Shown one piece after another: positions 9,601 through 17,432 of a stretch of DNA of 64,000 nt. The notes beneath the pieces are model-generated. The model ran no database searches, was not told the DNA's origin, and saw only the letters and a list, made by a program, of their open reading frames with translations. The stretch covers positions 186,001-250,000 of the forward strand of contig NZ_ATVX01000003.1 in assembly GCF_000420945.1 (NCBI RefSeq). The letters are read 5' to 3'. A program made the position numbers and the translations under genes. This stretch comes from Butyrivibrio sp. VCB2006. GTDB taxonomy: Bacteria > Bacillota > Clostridia > Lachnospirales > Lachnospiraceae. Each line of letters opens with the position of its first letter. Position 1 is the first letter of the stretch.

Positions 9601-10505
9601 TCACCATCTTCTGCCTCTTCTTTTTCTTCCTGGCTATCTTCTAAGTCATCTACTTTTTCTTTATCATCTGCGTCAGCGTCCACTTCTTTTTCTTCCTCTA
9701 CAGACGCTTCAACAGATGCTGAATCGCTGGCTTCTTCTCCCTCAATTACATCGCCGACTACTTCTAAATTCCCTTCTGTTCCGGCATCTTCCTCCAGATG
9801 GCTGTAGGTTGCAGCCTCTTCGGAAGTAACCTTTATGCTGACACCTCTTTTGTTTGTGCCTGAAAGAGTGAACAGCATCTTGATGGTGTATGTTCCATCT
9901 TCATTTGCATTTATCAGATAGTGGAGGTTATCACCTGAACCGATACCACCATCTAAGTTGTTGATCCATCCAATAGTGTCAAAAGAGCCGACTTTCTTGC
10001 CGGATGTGAATCCGAAATCCGCATCAGACTTAGAAAAGCTTGCATCCTTAAGGCTACTGTTTGTAGAAACCTTCATGTTAGAACCCGCATAGCTAAGGTT
10101 CTCTGATGATGTATCATAGAATACTGCTTTGTCATTGACTGATACTTCAGGAGCTTCCCCGACGTTATCACCGCCTCCCACGTTGTACCTGCCAATTGTC
10201 ATTCCAAGGCCTTCTTCCTTGTCAAAAAAGGCTGTTGCTGCCTGCTGCGTAAGCTCATCACTATACCCCACGCGATTAGCCCACCAGCACAGTGATGTTC
10301 CAAAGCCCTGGAATTCACCGAAACCATCTCCATCAGTGTCATTAAACAATGATGCTGTTGCAGGAGAAAGCTTAACTGTCTTGTCAGCCTTCGCCTCGGC
10401 AGCCTGGGCCGTAATACCTGTCAGACTTCCCGCCTGGAACAAGGTAGTAAAGGCCGTGGTTACGCCTAGAACTGATGCTAGTACCTTTTTCCAATCCTTC
10501 CTCAT
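3675..10505 (-). CDS. Giant surface galactanase: GH30 + GH43 with wall-binding repeats
   Basis: A 2276-residue secreted enzyme. Order: signal peptide (1-36); GH30 barrel (about 50-850) with acid/base Glu547 (PMNEPY) and nucleophile Glu648 (LWMSEVDGT); Ig-like domain (862-925); carbohydrate-binding-like sandwich (930-1087); helical FIVAR-like segment (1089-1148); second sandwich (1165-1338); second helical segment (1342-1407); GH43 domain (1410-1800); Ig-like domain (1817-1880); third sandwich (1885-2057); cell-wall/choline-binding repeats (2070-2276, pattern YYFDENGVMQTGF). The GH30 start (EFQGFGTSLCWWANR) resembles subfamily 5 endo-beta-1,6-galactanases. The GH43 (QAHGGQIQ, YYWYGED, Glu1552, Glu1689, Gln1746) resembles subfamily 24 exo-beta-1,3-galactanases, which use Gln in place of the usual catalytic Asp. 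Type II arabinogalactan is the inferred substrate. About 290 residues (116-404) interrupt the GH30 barrel. SD AAAGGGG precedes the ATG. Confidence 0.85.
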   Translation of the reverse strand: MRKDWKKVLASVLGVTTAFTTLFQAGSLTGITAQAAEAKADKTVKLSPATASLFNDTDGDGFGEFQGFGTSLCWWANRVGYSDELTQQAATAFFDKEEGLGMTIGRYNVGGGDNVGEAPEVSVNDKAVFYDTSSENLSYAGSNMKVSTNSSLKDASFSKSDADFGFTSGKKVGSFDTIGWINNLDGGIGSGDNLHYLINANEDGTYTIKMLFTLSGTNKRGVSIKVTSEEAATYSHLEEDAGTEGNLEVVGDVIEGEEASDSASVEASVEEEKEVDADADDKEKVDDLEDSQEEKEEAEDGEVEAASVSADNEVEVDVNVEQISEDNLLETVSAEPKIYTVSASEVNKNLVASGNNNMLYVVTFENVELKSGVNKIDIGGADGDWCLDFVKMALIKSGEEGVLPESSDFLHGEHIKRSDSIVPGYATDVTKINLEKESAEYYETNFARADFECGYAWNYDWDADKNQMNVLIAAAQAAGDEFIGEAFSNSPPYFMTVSGCSSGGVDPSVDNLRSDSYTAFACYMADVIEHWADEGVINFQSTTPMNEPYTNYWSAFNNKQEGCHFDIGESQSRILVELNKELEKKGIDILISASDETSIDTAITSFNALTDEAKEVVDRIDAHTYSGSNRAGLKALSESAGKNLWMSEVDGTFEAGSNAGEMKAGLGFAQRIITDVNGMMPSAWIMWDAVDIHIDSNNEFDTATRESVENMLSNGDGFWGIAIADHDNQELLLSKKYYAFGQFSRYIRPGYAIIASSDSTVAAFDPKEGKVVVVAVNTAGSDQTWKFNLQDFSEIGDKVTAIRTSGSRADGENWADVTAIDNIVVDRASKNVSATLKANSITTYIIEGVTYDSSAETVVSVDESTIYAVKGTLPVLPKTVSVQTSKNNTINANVTWDLDGVDLSSAKEVTGNLDGYGYEVTFSIKYVEPNMAWYIDCNDNEVGHTSYKTMDSYADLFNEVPDQKYDGTWGRLADYGAYNNSDDDPWAYGWYAYSNQSIDYTVPLEAGDYTLTFGFKEWWNQSRPMSVYAVTDNGEALLGNTNAKNGNNNWNTPVYSYSLAEAGNVTFSVRKNGGPDPVLSFIRIQKNLKLDELKSALAKAQAVDTAQYSESKIDRLNSLLERAQKLMLRAATTQDDVDLLVKEISEFVDTDGNQFSEEEIAANDYVLYLVDVASKDTTVVPDGYSLGLYQTVTDQEVAVDAETGLKWGYETDEQYGVRVNGGSSDGSLTGTYAYMSDKGWTYEKGVSGLYYSFEMPDRSNNEYLVTIGVKSPWSARDISYDIEGTCVESGLNLGQNSLVERTYNVEVTDGTLNLYAYATNRTSSYVDPLLSYIIVKAVPEYDVNTLRAAIESYRSAMEGKTYTKETLLAFEEAEEAAKALIDANSTDTAAIKEAYKNLKEAFENLYETYIINYTSITGVEGAPLYDNNGVQVQAHGGQIQQFTIDGVTKYYWYGEDKTYDYQPVVGVHLYTSTDLYNWTDEGVPFKAIPIADENYGKFKEAGYQADLSIFEEDEYFATLYGDYKGQAADDSQYDNKLEEVYWNIAADRTVMERPKVLYNDKTGKYVMWWHCDGNTKSNPTGSNYGKARAGVAISDSPYGPFKFLGAYKLNYSETADHQWDSDESAWGSVRDMNVFKDDDGTAYVMYSSDGNTNMYIAKLNDEYTYLANDQKHAVLGEDFTLNFAGASREAPAMFKYNGTYYMITSGCTGWDPNPASYAYAESPMGPWTTVNNPCTDSGANTTYRTQSTCVFPVDAAAGKFIYMGDRWNSGDLSESRYVWLPVEFLAGNRIALRSYSNWTLDELENKGVFEINTGLPTYALSKEDLAYKLPSEIELTLSDGSVVTKAVTWNTDAADLVGDVEVTGVIADYNRSFTHTVSMIPDKMIYFYDSASRNVLGDEEADYLTAARKVLGRQIRNTAADEDFTVTGVSGYNGVRSSENAESYDVGYKNSGSDIWGHGFWAAGNKTIDYVFTLEKGQYTVAEGFQEWWNTSRPTRITVTDEAGNSLAQKNFTLGSSDSARLETVSFEVTEDTKVTVSVAKTGNPDPVLSFIAVIKDSMDKEKESLGYTNGRWYTKWEATYYETEDGKTLEGIQKVDGVYYCFNSKGAKQTSLFAEDGSNKYYFDKDGKMVTGWMTRWGAVYYFDENGVMQTGFVDADGATYYFSASGARQTSNWITENGNKYYVKSDGTVAKSEWINKWGSKYYFDEDGIMQTGFVDVDGKTYCLSDKGVLQTSAWIESGDYKYYAKSDGAMARNETITKWGQKYTFDELGHLVK
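9501..9794 (-). repeat. Acidic low-complexity segment inside the GH30 barrel insertion
   Basis: Codes for residues 238-335 of the surface galactanase, composed mainly of Glu, Asp, Ser, Ala and Val (for example EEEKEVDADADDKEK). It sits between the two halves of a carbohydrate-binding-like module (about 116-235 and 336-404) that is itself inserted into the GH30 domain. A flexible, strongly negative loop is inferred. Confidence 0.7.
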
Positions 10506-10533
10506 TTTGTACCCCTTTCAACTTTTTCATACT

Positions 10534-10552
10534 ACCAGTTTCCCAAACTGGT
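10534..10552. promoter_or_regulatory. 5'-leader inverted repeat before the GH30/GH43 gene
   Basis: ACCAGTTT and AAACTGGT are separated by three bases and lie 29-47 bases upstream of the start codon. A similar inverted repeat stands at the same distance before the GH30 lipoprotein gene (13714..13731). It could be an mRNA 5' hairpin or an operator for the LacI-type protein encoded next door; the sequence alone does not decide. Confidence 0.45.
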
Positions 10553-10621
10553 ATTTGTAGATAATTGATAAACCGTCTACATAGAATTCTAAGATTAATT
10601 GTGAAATAATACTATCTGACA

Positions 10622-10640
10622 TTTTTACTAAAATTTTACT
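10622..10640 (-). promoter_or_regulatory. 19-bp element shared by both GH30 gene promoters
   Basis: The minus strand reads AGTAAAATTTTAGTAAAAA, which matches 18 of 19 bases at 13780..13798. In each case it lies roughly 100-135 bases before the start codon. The conserved position suggests a shared regulator site or an A-tract promoter element. Confidence 0.45.
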
Positions 10641-10694
10641 TCAAAAATTTTACACATTTTTATTAAGTTTATTTCACCTATATTTCGTATTTTT

Positions 10695-10730
10695 ACACAA
10701 AAAGAAGCACCCACATTTCCACGAGTGCTC
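10695..10730 (-). terminator. Rho-independent terminator of the LacI-type gene
   Basis: On the minus strand AGCAC and GTGCT form the base of a hairpin (inner CGTGG/ATGTGG partly pairs), followed by TTCTTTTTGTG. It begins about 35 bases after the regulator's stop codon. Confidence 0.6.
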
Positions 10731-10764
10731 CCAAATTGCTTCAAAACATATTAAATTCGCGCAG

Positions 10765-11883
<1,119 letters not shown>

Positions 11884-11886
11884 TCA

Positions 11887-13683
11887 TCACTTGATTATGA
11901 AAGTTGTGATAGAGCTTCCCTTCACAAGACTTGTGAACTTGTTCCCCTCAAACGCAATACCACTATCATCTGTAACATCAGCCCAGTTCTCATCCTTACT
12001 GGTTCTGATAGCTGTGACAGATCCAAATTCCAAGCCAAGTTCTGACAGATCAAATTCCCATTTTAGGTCATCGGAATTAGTATTCATGGCAACAATTACA
12101 GCACTCTTTTCCTGTCTGTTTACTGCAGCAACTGTTGTGCTTGATGATCCTACGAGTGTATATCCGGGCCTTATGTATCTTGAGAACTGTCCGAAGGCAT
12201 AGTACTTCTTGCTAAGAAGAAGCTCCTCTTTATCATGATCTGCAATAGCGATACCCCAGAACGGAGTTCCTTCCTCTATGATCTTGTCAGCCTCCTGCCT
12301 GGTACAGGTGTCATATTTATTATTTGTATCCACATGAAGATCTACCGCATCCCACATAATCCATGCACTTGGCATAAGGCCGTTTAAATCTTCCATGATT
12401 GCCTCTGAAAAGCCAAGCGCTGCGCTCATTCCGGTAGCTTTTTTGCCGATAGAATATGTGCCGTCAACCTCACTCATCCAAAGGTTTACCCCGGCTTCCT
12501 GCGCTGTCTGTCTGAGCATTTCGCGCTGGGTTCCCTGATAAGAGTGAGTATCAATTCTTGTCACTGCCTCTTTTGCCTCGGGAGTAAGATGCTTGTAGGA
12601 AATAATAGCCGCATCGATGCTGGTTTCATCGGAAGCGCAGATGATAATATCTATTCCCTTGTTCTGAAGCTCTTTATTAAGCTCCACAAGTATTCTGGAC
12701 TGGGACTCTCCCTGAGTGAAGTGGCAACCTTCCTGCTTCTCGCTCCACATTTTCCAATAGCTTGTTGCAGGCTCATTCATAGGGTCAACGCTCTGGAAGT
12801 TTATAACACCCTCTTTGGCCCAGTGCTCGATCACATCTGCCATATAACAGGCAAAGGCTGTAACAGAGTCCTCTCGCAGGTTATCTACAGAAGGATCCTC
12901 TCCTCCTGAGGTGCATCCAGAAACTGTCATGAAGTATGGCGGTGAATTGGAAAATGCTTCCCCAATAAACTCATCTCCTGCTGACTTGGCTGCTGCAATT
13001 AAGATATTCATCTGGTTCTTGTCTGCATCCCAGTCATAGTTCCAGGCGAAGCCGCAGTCATAATCAACTCTGGTAAAAGAGCTCTCGTAATAATCTTTAT
13101 TATTCTTGCTAAGGTCAATCTTGGTTACATCAACGCAGTAGCCGGGAACAACAGAATCTGATCTTCTGATATGCTCCTTGTGAAGGAAAGGGCTTTCTTC
13201 CTTCATCTGGGCCGTAACATCCTCTGTAGTAACATTGTCGCCGCCGCCTACATTGTAACGTCCGATGGTCATTCCAAGACCGGTTTCTTTGTTATAAAAG
13301 GCCTCTGCAGATGCTTCTGTTAGTTTCTCACTATAGCCACATCTGTTTGCCCACCAGCAAAGACTGGTTCCAAAGCCCTGGAACTCGCCGTAGCCGTCAC
13401 CATCTGTGTCATTAAAGGTCTGAATATTACTTGTATCAAGTTTGATAGTCCTTGAAATATCCATATCTGCCACCATTTCCTCTATGCTTACGTTATCGCC
13501 ATCTTCTCCATTAGAAGCTGCCTCATTTGCCGATGTATCTGCAGATGCTACTTCTTCCTGATTACTCTGACCGGCGGCATCATCGGTGCCTGCGGCAGCC
13601 CCGCAACCTGTAAGCTGGCTTAGGGCAAGAACCGCAGCAAATAACCCTGCAGATAATTTGTGTTTCCCAATACTGTTTCTCAT
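11887..13683 (-). CDS. GH30 lipoprotein, probable endo-beta-1,6-galactanase
   Basis: A 598-residue secreted lipoprotein. The lipobox LTGC puts the lipidated Cys at residue 27; an Asp/Glu/Ser-rich linker follows to about 75. The GH30 domain begins FQGFGTSLCWWANR; Glu304 (PMNEPATSYW) should be the acid/base and Glu405 (LWMSEVDGT) the nucleophile. Long stretches match the GH30 domain of the giant protein at 3675..10505, but here the loop after GRYNVGGGDN is only about 12 residues instead of about 290, and there are no accessory modules. The start is the ATG at 13683 with AGAGGA in front; a longer reading frame upstream has no such site. It probably works at the membrane on products released by the wall-bound enzyme. 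The linkage specificity is inferred from resemblance to GH30 subfamily 5. Confidence 0.85.
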   Translation of the reverse strand: MRNSIGKHKLSAGLFAAVLALSQLTGCGAAAGTDDAAGQSNQEEVASADTSANEAASNGEDGDNVSIEEMVADMDISRTIKLDTSNIQTFNDTDGDGYGEFQGFGTSLCWWANRCGYSEKLTEASAEAFYNKETGLGMTIGRYNVGGGDNVTTEDVTAQMKEESPFLHKEHIRRSDSVVPGYCVDVTKIDLSKNNKDYYESSFTRVDYDCGFAWNYDWDADKNQMNILIAAAKSAGDEFIGEAFSNSPPYFMTVSGCTSGGEDPSVDNLREDSVTAFACYMADVIEHWAKEGVINFQSVDPMNEPATSYWKMWSEKQEGCHFTQGESQSRILVELNKELQNKGIDIIICASDETSIDAAIISYKHLTPEAKEAVTRIDTHSYQGTQREMLRQTAQEAGVNLWMSEVDGTYSIGKKATGMSAALGFSEAIMEDLNGLMPSAWIMWDAVDLHVDTNNKYDTCTRQEADKIIEEGTPFWGIAIADHDKEELLLSKKYYAFGQFSRYIRPGYTLVGSSSTTVAAVNRQEKSAVIVAMNTNSDDLKWEFDLSELGLEFGSVTAIRTSKDENWADVTDDSGIAFEGNKFTSLVKGSSITTFIIK

Positions 13684-13713
13684 CTCATTCCTCTGATAAT
13701 CTTGTATAACTCT

Positions 13714-13731
13714 TACAGGTAAAAACCTGTA
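13714..13731. promoter_or_regulatory. 5'-leader inverted repeat before the GH30 lipoprotein gene
   Basis: TACAGGT and ACCTGTA are separated by four bases, 31-48 bases upstream of the ATG. The size and position parallel the inverted repeat at 10534..10552 before the other GH30 gene. Confidence 0.4.
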
Positions 13732-13779
13732 TCTTCCATCCACAATGATAATATATTTGTTTTTATATTAGAATTCATT

Positions 13780-13798
13780 TTTTTACTAAATTTTTACT
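13780..13798 (-). promoter_or_regulatory. Second copy of the 19-bp GH30 promoter element
   Basis: The minus strand reads AGTAAAAATTTAGTAAAAA, one mismatch from the copy at 10622..10640. It lies 97-115 bases before the lipoprotein start codon. A TATATT/TATTAT sequence that could serve as a -10 box follows it. Confidence 0.45.
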
Positions 13799-13810
13799 AT
13801 TATTTATGTG

Positions 13811-13849
13811 CATAAAAAGATGGTACTACCGATTTACGGTAATACCATC
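13811..13849 (-). terminator. Rho-independent terminator of the aldo/keto reductase gene
   Basis: GATGGTA..TACCATC with an inner TACCG/CGGTA stem, followed by TTTTT on the minus strand, 7 bases after the stop codon. Confidence 0.8.
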
Positions 13850-13855
13850 ACTTCT

Positions 13856-14983
13856 TTATTCAAACTCTTTTGCCACTTCTTTAAGACAATTTCTAATCTC
13901 AATATGCTGTGGGCAGACACTCTCACAAGCTCCGCACTCTATGCAGGCGCTGGCCTTTCCCTGGTCCCCGGATGTAATGAATGCGTTATAACGCCATTTT
14001 TGACTATTGTCCTTAAATGCCTTGTACATATTATATGCCTTGAAAATCTCAGGGATCTTAATATTCATAGGACAATGACTTTGCTCAACACAGTAATGAC
14101 AAGCTGTACAAGGAACTGCCTTTACTTCCTTGGCTATAGCTACGACCTTGTCGATAGCTGCAAATTCCTGCTCAGAGAGAGGCTTGAAATCTTTCATAAA
14201 TGAAACATTGTCCTTCATCTGGGCCATATCGCTCATTCCGGAGAGAACTATTCTGATACCCTCCTGGCTTGCTGCAAATTTGATTGCGTAGCCGGCGTTA
14301 GAGAGCCCACTTCCCAGTTCGTCAAATACTGCCTGTGCCTCATTAGGAAGATTTACAAGGGTTCCTCCCTTAACCGGCTCCATAACGATCATAGGCTTGC
14401 CATGCTTTCTGCAAACCTCATAGCACTTGCGGCTCTGAACTCCCGGATCCTCATAATCCAAATAGTTGAACTGGATCTGAACAATCTCAACATCAGGATA
14501 TGTGGTAAGGATCTTATCAAGAACTTCTGCACTGTCATGGAAAGAAAGTCCAACGTGCCTGATCTTGCCTTCCTTCTTGAGCTCAAAGGCTGTCTCGTAA
14601 GCTCTGCATTCCTTGTATTGCTCAAAGTTTCTGGCATTCTGAGCGTGCATGAGATAGAAATCAAAGTACTCAACACCGCAAGCCTCAAGCTGGCTCTGGA
14701 AGAATGGTCTTATATCCTCTTCCTTATGGAAATAGGAATCTGAAAGCTTATTTGTTAAAAGAAATTTCTCTCTCGGATATCTGTCTGAAATAGCTACCTT
14801 AATAGCCTTCTCAGATTTACCGTCAATGTATCCGTGAGCCGTATCAAAGTAGTTGAACCCATTATCTATAAAGTAATCAACCATATCCTTGAACTGCTCA
14901 ATGTCTACCTCTTTATCGATCATTGGAAGTCTCATACACCCAAAACCGAAAAAGGTTTTAATTTCTTGAAAAGAATTGTCCAT
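13856..14983 (-). CDS. Aldo/keto reductase with C-terminal 4Fe-4S ferredoxin domain
   Basis: A 375-residue fusion. The N-terminal 270 residues form an aldo/keto reductase barrel (GCMRLP, FDTAHGY with the catalytic Tyr, LTNKLSD with the Lys, YLMHAQN). The C-terminus carries two cysteine clusters (CTACHYC and CIECGACESVCP) of a bacterial ferredoxin domain that should hold two 4Fe-4S clusters. Such fusions are common in anaerobes and pass electrons between a carbonyl substrate and iron-sulfur carriers; the substrate cannot be read from sequence. The start is ATG 14983 with GGAGGGCAAGCG in front; an upstream start would add 27 atypical residues. It has its own terminator and stands apart from the galactanase genes. 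Confidence 0.85.
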   Translation of the reverse strand: MDNSFQEIKTFFGFGCMRLPMIDKEVDIEQFKDMVDYFIDNGFNYFDTAHGYIDGKSEKAIKVAISDRYPREKFLLTNKLSDSYFHKEEDIRPFFQSQLEACGVEYFDFYLMHAQNARNFEQYKECRAYETAFELKKEGKIRHVGLSFHDSAEVLDKILTTYPDVEIVQIQFNYLDYEDPGVQSRKCYEVCRKHGKPMIVMEPVKGGTLVNLPNEAQAVFDELGSGLSNAGYAIKFAASQEGIRIVLSGMSDMAQMKDNVSFMKDFKPLSEQEFAAIDKVVAIAKEVKAVPCTACHYCVEQSHCPMNIKIPEIFKAYNMYKAFKDNSQKWRYNAFITSGDQGKASACIECGACESVCPQHIEIRNCLKEVAKEFE

Positions 14984-15236
14984 CGCTTGCCCTCCGAACA
15001 GCACACTTTTACCAATTGTGTGCAATATTATGTTGTTAAGCATACCTATTAGTAATTTTAACATAGATGCTGCTTTATTAAATATGTCAAAATACCCTAT
15101 TCTTCCCCTTTCTAATTGTTAATTATGTTAGTCTCTTCCACAAAAGTTAATCATATTTTTATACAATTAAAACATTTTAAATACGTTAATGTGATAATAT
15201 TTTAATAGAGGAATGTGCCCTCTGAAGGTAGCGAAA

Positions 15237-16106
15237 ATGGACGTTCTAAACAACTCTGATATTCTAAACAACATATTGGCCATAATCCCGGTTGGTGTAT
15301 TTTGGAAGGATAAAGACAGACGGTTTCTTGGAGCAAACCAGATGTTTTTGGATTATTATGGCCTAAATTCAGTGGATGATATCATTGGGAAAACCGATGA
15401 AGACATGGGCTGGCATATTGATCCGGAGCCCTATAGAGCCGTGGAATACAGAGTTATACGTGATGGAGAAACAGTCAAAGATGTTCCCGGACAGTGTATT
15501 GTAAAAGGGCGAGTTCGTAATATCAGAGCTTCTAAATCTCCCCTTAGGATAAATGGCGAAATTGTTGGACTGGTTGGTTCTTTTGTGGATGTAACAGATG
15601 ACCTTGCAGAAAAAGATCGCCTGTCTGTACTGTCCCAGACCGACGAACTTACAGGCGTCTTCAACAGAAGAGCCTTCAGCGAAATCGCTAAAAAATACGA
15701 AGAACAATATCAAAGAGACAAGACTGATTTCGTCTTATACATGATGGATATTGATGATTTTAAGAGTATTAACGATAACTACGGACACGAATACGGAAAT
15801 CTTGTACTACAGTCACTTTGTAAAAGCCTTACATTAGTGGCTGCCGACAACTGTGTTTTATTCAGATATGGCGGTGATGAATTTGTAATTCTTCATCAGC
15901 TTCAGGATCCTTCCGAAGCTGAAGAGATGCAGAAAAAGATAATAAAGGCCGTAGATTCTCCGCGTAATATAGACGGCCTCAACCTGACTGTAAAAGCCTC
16001 TATAGGCTACGCTCTCTACTCTGAGACCACATATATTTCAACCTTGATTGAAAGAGCCGATCAGAGAATGTACGAAATGAAAAATGAGCACAAGGCTAAT
16101 CGTTAA
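15237..16106 (+). CDS. PAS-GGDEF diguanylate cyclase
   Basis: A 289-residue soluble signalling protein. Residues 5-125 form a PAS domain (ILAIIPVGVFWKDKDRRFLG, then GSFVDVTDD); residues about 135-289 form a GGDEF domain (QTDELTGVFNRRAF, DIDDFKSIND, RYGGDEFVI). The intact GGDEF signature predicts synthesis of cyclic di-GMP. No RxxD inhibitory site is seen five residues before GGDEF, so product inhibition at that site is unlikely. No membrane segment is present. GAAGG precedes the ATG at 15237; the earlier ATG at 15213 has its SD directly abutting it and is less likely. It is the only plus-strand gene in this stretch. Confidence 0.87.
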   Translation: MDVLNNSDILNNILAIIPVGVFWKDKDRRFLGANQMFLDYYGLNSVDDIIGKTDEDMGWHIDPEPYRAVEYRVIRDGETVKDVPGQCIVKGRVRNIRASKSPLRINGEIVGLVGSFVDVTDDLAEKDRLSVLSQTDELTGVFNRRAFSEIAKKYEEQYQRDKTDFVLYMMDIDDFKSINDNYGHEYGNLVLQSLCKSLTLVAADNCVLFRYGGDEFVILHQLQDPSEAEEMQKKIIKAVDSPRNIDGLNLTVKASIGYALYSETTYISTLIERADQRMYEMKNEHKANR

Positions 16107-16137
16107 CTACTAATCACGAAGCCTTGTGCTTTTTATT
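16087..16137. terminator. Terminator overlapping the end of the PAS-GGDEF gene, possibly bidirectional
   Basis: AGCACAAGGC (inside the last codons of the GGDEF gene) pairs perfectly with GCCTTGTGCT, followed by TTTTATTT on the plus strand. On the minus strand the hairpin is followed by CATTTTTC, so it may also end the esterase transcript, whose stop codon is 31 bases away. Confidence 0.75.
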
Positions 16138-16167
16138 TGTAACTATAACTACCTATACAATCCCGAA

Positions 16168-17298
16168 TCAGTCTACCCAGCCAAGCTTATTCCTCAGATA
16201 ATCCACAAGCTCCTTGGTTGCGTTCTGGTGAGACTTGGGTCCCGGATGCATATGTGAACCAAAAGTATCCATAGTAGTATTTGGAAGCTGGAAGAATGAA
16301 ACCTTTTCATCTCCGGCTTTTTCTTTGTACTTATTTATTCCTTCTGTTAGAACCAGGTTGAGATTACTTCCAAGCATTCCATAGCACCAGATTATCTCTG
16401 CCTTGGGATTGTGCTTTCTGATCATTGTAAGGAAATTTACAACTGCATCAACAATCTTAAGCTCATCGTCTCTGCTCCTTGTGCCATCGTCGTTAACTCG
16501 CATCTTGTAAACCCTGCCATCATCAGGGTTTACAAACTCCGGCTGGTTAAAAGAAGTATCATCATTAGTACCGAGATTTACAATAACTGCATCCGGCTGC
16601 CATGAGCTAAAGTCATATTCATCAGCTGCGCCGAGAGCTTTATTCATCTCTCCGTTAGCAAGACCGCATACCTTCTCATATACAGAAGGAAGATTATGTC
16701 TTACATCGTTATCCCATCCAACAAATACGCCCCATCCTCCCTGGGAAATCAGGTGATAATCAGCACCCAGAGCTTTGGCAGTCATAGGGCCATAATTTGC
16801 GCTGGCACTCATGTACATAGGGATCCAGTCTACATCATCAAAGGCCCCATAGCTTCCCTCTCCTGAGGTAATACTGTCGCCAATAAATTCGATCTTTCTG
16901 CTGTACTGTGGCACTTTCTGGAATTCTCCGTCAAGCTTAAATCCTTTGATCAGAAGCTTAACCTTAGGATCATCATTCATAGCCTGAAGCTCTCTGTAAA
17001 ACCTCACTCTTTTGGGTGTGGTTTGTTCCATACTCCTAAACAGACATAGGCTATGTTCCCCCGGAAGCAGCATCTGCCTTGCCATGAAAGCTCCATTTAT
17101 TTCAACTGCAATCCACATTTCATTAACGTCTGAATCTGTCTCAACATCTATCCACAGCTCAGAGCCTGTAACAACTACTTCAACACCTGCGCCGTTGAAA
17201 AAGACAGGAAGCGGCTGGCGCTGCTTACCCATTCTTCCAAGCACATGTATGTTTTCATTAGCTATATCTTTTAACTCAACGTATCTTAACTCGCCCAT
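16168..17298 (-). CDS. CE2-type acetyl(xylan) esterase, SGNH hydrolase
   Basis: A 376-residue protein with no signal peptide. The N-terminal 125 residues are a beta-sandwich typical of carbohydrate esterase family 2. The SGNH catalytic part follows: block I GDSITSG with Ser142, block II Gly around residues 187-190 (SQGGWG), block III NLGTND (241-246), and block V His351 in HMHPGPKSH. CE2 enzymes remove O-acetyl groups from xylan, glucomannan or acetylated oligosaccharides; lack of an export signal suggests it acts on imported oligosaccharides. SD GGGGGA precedes the ATG. It could be part of the polysaccharide locus although it is separated from the galactanases by two unrelated genes. Confidence 0.8.
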   Translation of the reverse strand: MGELRYVELKDIANENIHVLGRMGKQRQPLPVFFNGAGVEVVVTGSELWIDVETDSDVNEMWIAVEINGAFMARQMLLPGEHSLCLFRSMEQTTPKRVRFYRELQAMNDDPKVKLLIKGFKLDGEFQKVPQYSRKIEFIGDSITSGEGSYGAFDDVDWIPMYMSASANYGPMTAKALGADYHLISQGGWGVFVGWDNDVRHNLPSVYEKVCGLANGEMNKALGAADEYDFSSWQPDAVIVNLGTNDDTSFNQPEFVNPDDGRVYKMRVNDDGTRSRDDELKIVDAVVNFLTMIRKHNPKAEIIWCYGMLGSNLNLVLTEGINKYKEKAGDEKVSFFQLPNTTMDTFGSHMHPGPKSHQNATKELVDYLRNKLGWVD

Positions 17299-17369
17299 AT
17301 TGTCCCCCGATATAATTAATTGTTTGCACTACGGATTTAATTATAATACAGCTTTTAAATGTATGGATA

Positions 17370-17408
17370 TAAAAAGAAAACCGCCTTCTATCATCAAGAA
17401 GACGGTTT
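17370..17408 (-). terminator. Rho-independent terminator of the methylglyoxal synthase gene
   Basis: AAACCGCCTTCT pairs with AGAAGACGGTTT (one mismatch) and is followed by TTTTCTTTTT on the minus strand, about 25 bases after the stop codon. Confidence 0.8.
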
Positions 17409-17432
17409 CGCATATATTAGCTATAAAAAGTA

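Noticed and set aside
9526..9807. Ser-rich plus-strand frame over the acidic segment
   Set aside because: It is the complement of Glu/Asp codons (GAA/GAT read as TTC/ATC and TCT-type codons); the repeat composition explains it.
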